In this document: positions 51,659-61,489 of the stretch, in pieces | Numbering within the stretch: the stretch's first letter is position 1 | Layout of the letters: every line of letters begins with the position of its first letter | NCBI GenBank assembly: GCA_026874595.1 | Contig: CM049316.1 | Location: forward strand, 60,145,676 to 60,209,675 | Direction of reading: 5' to 3' | DNA length: 64,000 nucleotides | Origin: Sipunculus nudus | Lineage: Eukaryota; Annelida; Sipuncula; Golfingiida; Sipunculidae | The notes under the pieces: generated by a model | The model's database searches: none | The model's input: the letters and a program-made list of their open reading frames with translations, nothing else | Told to the model about the DNA's origin: nothing | Program-made: the position numbers and the translations under genes

Positions 51659-51841
51659 ATGGGGAGGAAGAAAAAGCAGCTCAGAGTCCTGCAGGATGTT
51701 TTCCAGCCCAGAGCACAGAAAGTGAAGCAGTCCTTGTGTAACTGGAGCTACCTTGTATCAGCTGCTAAGACATGTGGACTGGTCCTCTTCTACTACTGCT
51801 TCTCCATCTCACTAACATTTTGGAATCAGAGATTCATTCAT
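51659..51841 (+). CDS. SLC35C2: SLC35C2 coding exon 1 (residues 1-61)
   Basis: The acceptor atcttcag ends at 51657, ATG is at 51659 and the donor gtaagt starts at 51842; the exon is 183 nt, phase 0. It encodes a basic cytosolic N-terminus (MGRKKKQLRVL) and the first membrane helix (GLVLFYYCFSISLTFW). Confidence 0.92.
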
Positions 51842-54800
51842 GTAAGTTTATGGTCCTGAAGTAAGCATTTAGATGTTATCTCTGAAACTAGTTTCGTCAT
51901 TTTTCTTAATGCCCTCAGATTTTGGATTCAGTGCTTCATGACACTTGCTAATAAAATTGATCCTCTAATAGAAATAGTCTTTTGCTGTTGTCTTCCACTA
52001 CTCATTCAGCTAACTTCCATATACTGTACTTGGTATATATATATTATCACATTTTAAAAAATAGAATCATAGTTTAAAGTGCATATTATCTCATTTTTAT
52101 ATATGATTATATTCATATTTAATCAACAATTGCATTCTGTTTATGGATTTCTTGGTGATATTATAGTCCTGCAGTAGAAATTCTGTAAGGTATTTAAAGA
52201 ATACATAGAAAATGTTATCATATTTATAGTGTCTCCGTGAATATCAGAAATCCATGAGTATAATTGGAACTCTGTATCATTCAAAATATGGATCCCACAA
52301 TTTTGTCTCATTGCAGAAGTACCAATTTCCCTTATCCATTACCATGGTACACCTTGTTATGAAGTTCATCATGGCCGCCACATTTCGCTGGTTGTGGGAA
52401 TGTAAAAGTGGGAAAAAGAGAGTCATGTTGTCATGGGTACCATATATAAAACGGGTGGCGCCACCTGGTAGGTAACTGAATGGTTTCACTCTGTAGCACA
52501 TTGAATGAATAAACTTCCCCAAATGTCAAACCCTAACTCATTTTATATAATGAACAGCATAGAAGCCACTATGAAGCAGTATGATGTGATCCTGTGAAAC
52601 ACTTTAATTGATTCTTTTACATTGTGTACATCAGAACAACTGTGTATAAATATGACACTTTGCTCATTGGTTCTTTGGTGTGATTAGTCTTCATTTAATA
52701 TGGTTTTTTACTTACATATTTTATATACATCATATATTTTGGCACATCCATGACATGAAACAAATTATTTTCACTTATGTATTTTAAGATTAAACAGAAA
52801 ACTTGCCTACAAAGTTATATGAACAACTTAATTTCATATTCTGTGACATATTTGTTAATGTCAGAATTGTTTTTTTTTCCAGGTATATTTAGCTCACTAG
52901 ATATAGCATTATCAAACTGGAGCCTTGAATTCATTACAGTATCATTGTAAGTGTACCATATACACCATTAATTTTATTAAAAGTATTAGTACTCTTAAAA
53001 CATATAATATTTAAGAGATTGTATTAACAATTAATGTTAGGTAAAGTGGTTATAAATAAATATGCAAATAGTATTTAATTTATTCTTACACTCTGTCGAT
53101 GCATTGCTGTGTCACTTGCACTTAATTTGAAACCTGTTGATTTGAAATTTCTGCTTAATTGGTGCAGTATTTAAAGTACTGAAACATTTGCTACATAGTA
53201 TGTACTGTATTAGCAACTTTGAATTAACCATTATGGAAGAATATTGAGAATATATTCTTCATGGAGAATTATAATGACACACTTCTTCATGTGTCTTTTT
53301 CAGATACACAATGTCAAAAACGACTGTGATTGTATTTATCCTTGGATTCTCATTGCTCTTCAGACTTGAAAAAATGGTGATTATAAACTTAAATTTACCA
53401 AAATCCTGGATTCATATACATAATCTTAAGTCACTTTACCAAACAACTCAAACGATTATGAATCTTCTCAGTGTAATGTTGCCTGCACCTGTTAAAATGG
53501 AATTAGAATGGAAGAAAGAAAGATGTTGTTCAAAATGCTATCTTTAGGTGATAGAGAAAGACTGGTAGTTAACTTTTTTAACAAGGTGATAATAACTGTA
53601 ATCACAATTTCAACTTTCAAACATATTTAGAGTATATGGTGTAATAACAACATTTCTAAAAAATATATAAAATATTTAATGTATCATTGCAATTTCATTA
53701 GAATCACCGGTCTCCTTAACACTGGGCACTCTAGAGACACATTAAGCATACTTTTATAATGCAAATGAGATCATAGTGGCCTAATTACCTACAGTTTGGT
53801 AAAAGTGTTTGTAAGCCAAATTAGAAGGACCTGGCACAAGAGGCTGCAATTTTGTGTATCATGTTAATCATATACTGTGGTTGCCTTTTTGTTCAGGAGG
53901 GTTTAAATTTTTGCGATATTTGCGAATGGGAAATAATCGCGAAAATGAAACCTCGGGAATAATTGGCCAATGGAGTATGAACATCTTATTTAATGAGCCA
54001 ATACTTGTATCGGAATTGGTTAGAACAGTGAGAAATTTTAAGTTACATCCATGCAGGTATAGGGAAAACGTTCCCTTAAATTTGAACTAAATTACCTGTG
54101 CTGTCTTGACGGGCCTGTTGTTATATGAGAAAATATCACAAACTCATGACTTATTCTTATTTTATAATACACACAGGTATGGCTTTACCAAAGATTTGAT
54201 ATAGGTTCTGATGAGATCGCGAAAATGAAACCCTTGTGAAACATTAAAAATGGAGAAATCGCAAAATTTCAGCCTCGGGAATATGAATATGAAGCCAACC
54301 ACATATCTGATTTTTTCTTCCAGAGGTGCTCGCTGATTGTGGTGGTGCTGTTTATATTCACCGGGTTGTTTCTGTTCTCCTATGAGTCCACACAGTTTCA
54401 TCCACTCGGTTTCATCCTTGTGATGCTTGCATCGTTTCTCAGTGGTCTCAGATGGACACTGTCACAATTAGTTTTACAGAAAAGTGAACTTGGTATGTGT
54501 CACTGGTGCTTGAGGCTGTGAAATAACACATAAAGATATTAACTTTAAAGTTTTTGGATAATGTTATGTATTAATTTGGTCTTAGGACATTTCAAAGTGA
54601 AGGGTGGGAAGAATACAAACATGGGTAACAGATTAAAGAAAACTGACTTAATGATTTTCATAGCCAAGAAACAAATATTTGAATCGAGGCAATTTGTAAG
54701 TATTTATGAAATGTCTACAGGATGAGTGTTTTTCATTTATGATTTTTCTTTTATATATTTCATTTATTTAAGATAAAGTAAGAAGAATGAGATCATTTGT

Positions 54801-57800
54801 AAGGTTTATTGGTAAAGCATACAGTAATTGGTAAAATAAAACTATTTACCTTAGGCCAATAAAATAAAAAGGTATGGTTCTCAGGCACTTTTTTTCAGAA
54901 ATCAATGCGGGCGGGCGGTATTTTATTTTTGACCTTTTTTTGTATGTTTTGATAAAACTGTCATATGGTCAGGGAAAAGCATGAAAATAATGTTTTTTGC
55001 TAAACAGGTAAAAGTACTATATAACAAATTATTTTATTATTTTATCTTCTTGAAAGATGAAAATCAAAATAAAAATGTTTGATGCGGGGGTTTAAATTGA
55101 TGCGGGCTGTGCCTGAGAACCATACCTTTTTTTTTGGCCTTAGTGACAAATAAAGATGCAACAAAATAAGGATTGAAGGATATACAGTAAAACTTTGTTA
55201 TTTTGGACTTGGTTTAAATGGAATAGGCAACGTGTCAAACTTTCATACATGAAGTTCAAAGTTAATTCATAAAAAATATTAAGCCCTCGTGTCAAACCTC
55301 AGTTGAGTCAAAAGCTTTTTCATAGGTCCTTTTGACTATGACACAACAAAGTGATATTCTATTTGGTGAGATAACTGAATGCTGTCTTCCTGTTATTACA
55401 GGATTAACAAATCCTTTAGACATGATGTATCACATTCAGCCGTGGATGGTCCTGGCTCTGCTTCCATTGTCTGCCAGTATTGAGGGTAAGTCATGTAAAA
55501 GTTTCATATTAAAGAGAACTACAATGATATTTAAAGCGTATTAAATAAAGATATGATAATTTCTTTAAGTTTTTTAATAAGCCAAAAAGCGGTGATCCTG
55601 TGAAGCACAGGCTGTCCGTTTTGTTTGTTTCAGCATGTTTATTTAACATTTGGGGGCCACCAAAAATAATCTGAATAAGTCTAATAAGGACATTCAGTGG
55701 CAAATCAGGCAAACACAGGTTTGCAAATGACAAAAAATGGGTGTTGTTTCACATGCTCTCACCAACAATAGTTGTCGCACAATTGGCCACGGTTGGGCAC
55801 TTTTTTAGCTTGGCTAACTATAAGTCATCTATACTATAATCATGGTCCTTTGTCTGTTGTCAGTCCCACCGTACATCCATTAACATGGCACTTTTTGAAA
55901 TCATTCAGCCCATGAATTTAAAATATGACAGAGTTAGATGTCCCCAAAATCTCCTACCATGCCAAAACTTGGGTTACTACGACTGTGCCTTCAAGATATG
56001 AAGGAAAAACATCAATTTAAATACCCATTGTTACACTTGAAGACTGCATAATATCAAAACCATTGATAATTTTTTATCATATTTAGTATGCATATTCTTC
56101 CATATATTTTCTATGTACATACCAAAAATTAGGTAAGTAATGCGTATTTAGTTATGGGCCCGAACATATTGCACCCTTAGCTGGATCTATCTGTCTAAAC
56201 CCTGCTATAGTAGTTGTTTTGGCCAAAAAACATAACAATAAACAATAATTTAAAAAAATTATTGGTTTATAATAACAACTTTTGGAAAAATTAATGGAAA
56301 AAGGATTTTATAGTTCATGAGTAACAGGGAATTACCTTGCAATTACTGATGGTTTATGGATGTTCCATTGATGGCCGAAAATGTATTCCAAATGACACCA
56401 TGCAGTCACTATTGGGTATTTTTCATTTCAATCATAAAAATGAAAAATAAATAAAATTGTTTACTATTTGGGTTTATATGAAGCAAATTAATGATAGACA
56501 AGGATGTAGTTGATTATATTAAATTAATCTAAGTTTCCTGGTCTTTTCCAGGTGTTTAATTTGTTGGTTTATATTAATCACAAAATATAAAAACTGATTG
56601 AAATATGTCAAAAATTTAAAATATTACTCAGACTAAATATTACTCTTTCTCTCTGTCTCTCTCTGGGGGAGCCTGTCTGTGCAGGCAAGTGTGATTTAAC
56701 AGAACACTCTTTAGCGTGGATGAAACTGACAGTCCACACTTTGTTTGCTTATATATGTTATGCTTTCTAATTAATTAATATGATCATTGAATAAATACAA
56801 GATACAAATGATAGGTACCAGAATATACAACAAATTCAAAAACTTCATCAAAATTTTATGTTTATCAATGACTAAAAAACCCTGTGTACATTTTCCTTAT
56901 ATCATCCTACACGGCAGTTGATTCAAGATCAAATTCTAATGCAATGCATGCTGAATGCAGCATTTTCTGATGTCTTTTCATGTTTCTGTAATATGTTTTA
57001 AACAGCATAATAAATATGATAAAAAATAAGTATCAGGATGATTGGCAAACACTATGTCCAGTGCCCACATGGCTGTGTTGAATGAATAGGCTGTTCAGGT
57101 TGGATCTTAGGGGGCACTTGTTGTTTGCCTGTAGTTTTTCAAGCAGGAAGTCATTTACATTTGAGAGTATCTGTATTAGTGGTATCCAGTATTATGCTGG
57201 GGTTATTTAATAAGCATGAAGAAGTTCTGCTTTTTGTACACTATTGATGGCATGTTTAATGAAGGCAAATGCCAATTAGTACTTTAACATAGTAAAAACC
57301 CTTGATTAATTACTAAGAAACTAAAGGCATTTGATATAAACCCCCATATATGGTATTTAGTTACTATGTAATGCAATGTGGCTATGTGAGAACATAATAA
57401 AATTTTATTAAAGTCTGTCCATAGTGTAAATGGATTGATCTGTCAAATATAGCAAAAGAATTCGAATATGAACAGATAATCCTGATTTGTGTAATAAAGA
57501 TCAGATATACTTAAGATGGAGGCCTATAGTTTACATAATTTGCAACATAATCTTATGCATGTTCTTCCCAGCTTTTGCTGAATATTCAACTCTAATCTTT
57601 CTGTAATGTGTTGACAAGGGTGCGGTCAACCCCAGAGTGTTCCTCCGGCTTCTACTCAGAAGATACAGCTCTCAATGGCCACCAGACTCTCTCAGCAGAT
57701 ACCTTGAAAATGTCCTCTGAGGATTTTCCTTTCAAATATTTCTGTGCTTGTATTAAACCCTGACCTCAAAAGAATTGGAAATTGCTCATGAGGCTGCTTA

Positions 57801-58131
57801 ATTGTGTATAGAATAAAATAGCATAGCGGCATGAAGTGGGGATACCCTTTAATAAGGGTTTTCTCTTATAAAACAACACCAAATTCCCATGACCACCATG
57901 TACTCGGGGGCTCTTTAGGTAATTATTATCATGGCCGTTTTCTCTATCTCTGCAGGTGTGAAGGTAGCAACCACAAAGTATGCGTTTGACTTTGACAGCA
58001 TGTCAGTGCTGACAGAGTCCATGTTGCTGGTGATGGTGGGAGGTCTGCAGGGTTTCATGTTAGAGTTTAGCGAGTTCTTACTGCTCACAAATACATCTAG
58101 TCTTACGCTGTCAATAGCAGGGATATTTAAG
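51659..58131 (+). CDS. SLC35C2: SLC35C2, nucleotide-sugar-transporter family, seven coding exons, C-terminus outside window
   Basis: Seven plus-strand exons join in phase to give 300 residues that follow vertebrate SLC35C2 from its first membrane segment. Recognisable blocks are VLFYYCFSISLTFWNQ, LSWVPYIKRVAPPG, LDIALSNWSLEFITVSLYTM, SKTTVIVFILGFSLLFRLEK, ESTQFHPLGFILVMLASFLS, GLRWTLSQLVLQKSELG, NPLDMMYHIQPWM and EFLLLTNTSSLTLSIAGIFK. The family belongs to the triose-phosphate-transporter fold with about 10 membrane helices. SLC35C2 acts in the early secretory pathway and is linked to GDP-fucose supply and Notch fucosylation in mammals. The N-terminus is about 20 residues longer than I recall for the human protein and is Lys-rich. 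Human SLC35C2 is about 365 residues; the last segment was not found before 64000. Confidence 0.95.
52317..52467 (+). CDS. SLC35C2: SLC35C2 coding exon 2
   Basis: The acceptor tcattgcag ends at 52316 and the donor gtaggt begins at 52468; the exon is 151 nt, phase 0 to 1. It encodes KYQFPLSITMVHLVMKFIM, helix 2, and the conserved loop LSWVPYIKRVAPPG. Confidence 0.93.
52883..52946 (+). CDS. SLC35C2: SLC35C2 coding exon 3
   Basis: A polypyrimidine tract and cag end at 52882 and the donor gtaagt begins at 52947; the exon is 64 nt, phase 1 to 2. It encodes IFSSLDIALSNWSLEFITVS, the family's D(I/V)-LSNWS signature. Confidence 0.93.
53304..53376 (+). CDS. SLC35C2: SLC35C2 coding exon 4
   Basis: The acceptor ctttttcag ends at 53303 and the donor gtgatt begins at 53377; the exon is 73 nt, phase 2 to 0. 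It encodes YTMSKTTVIVFILGFSLLF and RLEKM, matching the conserved YTM-K-S/T-VLFIL block. Confidence 0.92.
53873..54305. mobile_element. TACTGTGGTTGGCTT-family element, copy 2, in SLC35C2 intron 4
   Basis: It begins TACTGTGGTTGCCTT and ends AAGCCAACCACATA, with the same tcgcgaaaatgaaacc motifs inside, shortened relative to copy 1. It ends 18 bp before the acceptor side of exon 5. Confidence 0.72.
54324..54492 (+). CDS. SLC35C2: SLC35C2 coding exon 5
   Basis: The acceptor ttcttccag ends at 54323 and the donor gtatgt starts at 54493; the exon is 169 nt, phase 0 to 1. It encodes two membrane helices around ESTQFHPLGFILVM and GLRWTLSQLVLQKSEL. A terminal-inverted-repeat element ends only about 18 bp before this exon. 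Confidence 0.95.
54851..55142. mobile_element. MITE-like element with AGGTATGGTTCTCAGGCAC termini
   Basis: Near each end, AGGTATGGTTCTCAGGCAC and its exact reverse complement face each other. Outside them are A-runs and a TTAGGCCAA / TTGGCCTTA outer pair. It lies within SLC35C2 intron 5. Confidence 0.75.
55402..55485 (+). CDS. SLC35C2: SLC35C2 coding exon 6
   Basis: The acceptor gttattacag ends at 55401 and the donor gtaagt starts at 55486; the exon is 84 nt, phase 1 to 1. It encodes LTNPLDMMYHIQPWMVLALL and PLSASIE, matching the N-P-(I/L)-D-M-(F/Y)-H-(L/I)-QP motif. Confidence 0.95.
55800..56200 (+). repeat. AGCTCAG-end dispersed repeat, degraded copy in SLC35C2 intron 6
   Basis: Starting with tagcttggctaactataagt, it follows the arm at 58734 (same order of ggtcctttgtc, atgtcccc-a-atctcctacc, gaaggaaaaac and atcatatttagta blocks) with many substitutions. 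Confidence 0.7.
56330..57955. other. SLC35C2 intron 6, nothing recognised
   Basis: AT-rich, with a short TC-rich tract near 56640-56670. Confidence 0.6.
57956..58131 (+). CDS. SLC35C2: SLC35C2 coding exon 7, last exon in window
   Basis: The acceptor atctctgcag ends at 57955 and the donor gtgagt starts at 58132; the exon is 176 nt, phase 1 to 0. It encodes two helices and the conserved SSLTLSIAGIFK. At least one more exon (about 60-70 residues, the last two helices and tail) must follow. Confidence 0.95.
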
Positions 58132-58733
58132 GTGAGTATTGTGACTACACTAAAACTTTGTTGTTATATTATAAACAGTGTATTGTTGGACAGCTTAAGA
58201 ATGGATTGATGTGATATGCTGCTGCAAGTTTTAATCTGACAAAAGACTTATAGATTTTTACACAACCAATTTTATGGCTGTAATAATAAATTATTTCTTA
58301 TTAGTGTTAAAAAATTATAAATGATACAACCAATTAATTTAACATTAAAATAAAGTAGGATTTAAATACATAGGTGACTAGTAGTGACAGGTACTGGTAT
58401 ATTAGGTCATAAATTGCTCTATTTAATGATGTGTTGAAATTTGTGTTCTTTATATAAACAAATTAAGTATAAAACAGCTTTCCATATGCTGTAATTACTC
58501 CTTTTAAAATTAAATTTGTAAAATTGCCTTTGGTCTCAATGAATGATTTTAAAGTTTGAAATCAAAATGAAGACATCTTTTAAAGTTGCCTTTGGTCTTG
58601 AAAACTGATTTTATTTCATTAATTTTATTCCTTTTAAATCCAAAATGTAGGATTTATTTCAATCTTTCCCATTGTCAATATATGTGACCAGGGTTTCATT
58701 TTTTGTGAACTTTGTTATTGGTGTTGCATTTTT

Positions 58734-59465
58734 AGCTCAGCTGACTATAAGTCATCTGAGCTATAGTCGTGGTCCTTTGTCCGTCGTCCGTCCGGCCGTT
58801 AACAGGGCACGTTTTGAAACCATTGGACCTATGAATCCACAATTTTTCATACAGTTAGATGTCCCCCAGATCTCCTACCATATCGAAAATTGGGTCAGTA
58901 GGACTTCGTTCCTTCGAAATATTAAGGAAAAACCTCCGTTTTCCATAAAAAAGGCCATTAGTACACTTCAAGGCTACTTCATATCAAAACCACTGGTCTG
59001 TTTTTGATCATATTTAGTATTCATATTCTTTCATAAATTTTCTATTAACATACCAAAAATAAGGTCATTATTGAGTATTGTTTTGAATAATGCAATTTTT
59101 TTTAAATCAATAAATATATTTACTCACTTAACATGAGAATTGCTGAAGCTGGAGACTTTTTTTCAGGGATATAACTTTATTTAATCAAGATTCAATTGTT
59201 AACTCAAAATTAGATCTGAATTTTGCAAATTTTTTTAAGTTATTAGCATAAATAAAATATCAATACCTTAAATTTTGTCTAACTTTGGCTACGGCACATT
59301 TCTCCCCTGTAAACACTGTTGATTTAATTTTCAGAGCATATATACATAAGGATTAAATCTTTTAAAATCTGAAATTTCAAAGGAATTGATTCAAAAGAGA
59401 AGCTTTTATTCAAGTTTTCATACACCATGTCAAGTGTTGTTTACATCAGGCCCACTTAGTAGTAC
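58734..59465 (+). repeat. dispersed repeat with AGCTCAG terminal hairpin, left arm
   Basis: It starts with a hairpin whose outer arms are AGCTCAG and CTGAGCT and inner arms TGACT and AGTCA, then cgtggtcctttgtccgtcgt. The following about 700 bp match, in inverted orientation, 63240-64000. Shorter relatives lie at 55805-56200 (same orientation), 32304-32420 and, as right ends, at 1495-1612. Confidence 0.75.
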
Positions 59466-61489
59466 AGCCTTCACTTGTATTATGTAACCCTCTCCAGGCA
59501 GCTTGCCTTGGCTCAGCTTGGTCACAACCAGCAGGCTTCCCCTCTTCCCCTCTGCCCTGCAGCCCCCCCCCCCCCCAGCTGGTGCATAAACTGGATAAAT
59601 GTTATAATTTTCTGTATTTGATTCATTCTTATTCTAGGCTATGCTATTTTTAGATTTTGTATTGTACCACCAGAGTTACAGTGATTAAAGTGCATATTTA
59701 ATTGTGTTCACGAAGTGGTTTATTGCTATGTGAAAGTGTGGATGTTCATCAGATAAGTAATTCTTTACTTCAGAAGAGTAAAACTTCACCAGGTGTGTAA
59801 TTGACTATTAATCCAGTAAAAAATTATAGCTGAGATTGTAATTTGCATAATGATATTGTTTGTCCCTCATTCAACCAACAGTGTGTATACTTTATTTGAA
59901 AAAATGGTTTTATTTTATCAAATTTACTAAATCTTTTATTTCAGTGAATAAAATTAAGCATGTACTGAAAACTCCAATGTACAAAACTTTTTAATATTGA
60001 TTCAAGGAATAATCTTGAAGATGCCATGTTGTGGCTTTATTTTCTTTTAAATTCAGTTTAAACATTTGTGATTTAAAAATAATAAAATATACATGTATGT
60101 GTATGCATAAATATGACCCGATATGAGTTACACTCTGGATAAATTATGATTGCTACTTAGAATTCTGATATTTTAACTTATATTTTCAGATTTATTTATT
60201 AAAAATTTATAAAACTTGTAAATAAAACAAGGGACCTATGGGTCATGGCGCTCAGCTGTTATATATGATAAAAAAATATGATTTAGAAATGAGGCACATG
60301 CTGGTTTTGTGTGGTAATAAATATAAGCTGTATTATGAGTTGTTGTTGTTTAGCTTATGTCTGATTTTGATAGTACCTTTGGAGATAGGGAAGAGGATTG
60401 ATTTCATTTATTTTAATAACAAATGGAGTACTACTGTCACACAGAATTTTGACTTGGCCATATAACTTATAAGCAGAACATATAATATAAGAGTTTAACT
60501 ATTTATTAAAAAAAATTACAAATATTGTCCCAAATATAATTTTTATTAAATATAATAAGAGAATCGTAATTTTTTAAAATGAAATATAACTGAAATGATT
60601 ATTAAAATAATATTAAAGAATATATTCATGAATGCATTCATGAATACATTTTGAAAGTATTTGCACTGGTATTCATATAGTTTCATTTTTACCTGAATTC
60701 CCATTCTTTATGCAAGAAATTTTATAATGGAGTACATATTCATATTCATATTTAAATACAATTGCACAGTTTTCACCAAACAATGATGTTGAGAATCCAG
60801 AATATACAAAATTCACACCTTTAAATAATGATCATAAGTACCCGGTTTTATGGCTTTTATTTATATTTAAAAAAAAATAAATGTAATATATTCATTTTGG
60901 ACTAATTTCACATCAATGTACACACTAGACACAGTAGGAATCTAGATTACTATTATCAACTGCATCTTTGTCTATCATTAATTTCCTTCATATGATCCTT
61001 AATGATTAGTAATGAATAATATGATTAACCTTTTTATCATTAAGATTGAACTGAAAAATACCATAGGTGACTGCATGGTGTTATTTGGAATACATGACAT
61101 TCTATCCATCGATACAAGATTCTTATATCATCAGTAACTGCAAGTTAATTTCCTGTTATTATAAACTAACAAATTCCTTTTCTGTTTTTCTTTAATTTGT
61201 TATTAAAAACCAATAAAAATTTATTAATTTATTGTTTATTGTTATGTTGTTGGTTAAAACTACTAGATGAGTTGGGTTGGACACCTGGATCAACTGTGGC
61301 TGGCCATAAGCTGCCAGGCTGCCCCAGTGTATGTCTCGCCTCAAGCATGCATAATTTGCTGAAAGTTCAACAAGGTCAACATACAGGTGACTCAAGAGGG
61401 GCTGGAGAGAGTCAAGGTCTGACATGGTCTCATAAAAACATTTATAAAAGCTACAATTTTTGGCCAATTTCTTTCAGCTTTCTAAACTA
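59466..61489. other. presumed SLC35C2 intron, nothing recognised
   Basis: AT-rich, with a C-homopolymer run near 59563-59576. I looked for an exon continuing SLC35C2 after SIAGIFK and did not see one. Confidence 0.55.

Noticed and set aside
58672-59007. Plus-strand frame of 111 codons, considered as the next SLC35C2 exon
   Set aside because: It coincides with the AGCTCAG-end dispersed repeat and does not resemble the SLC35C2 C-terminus.
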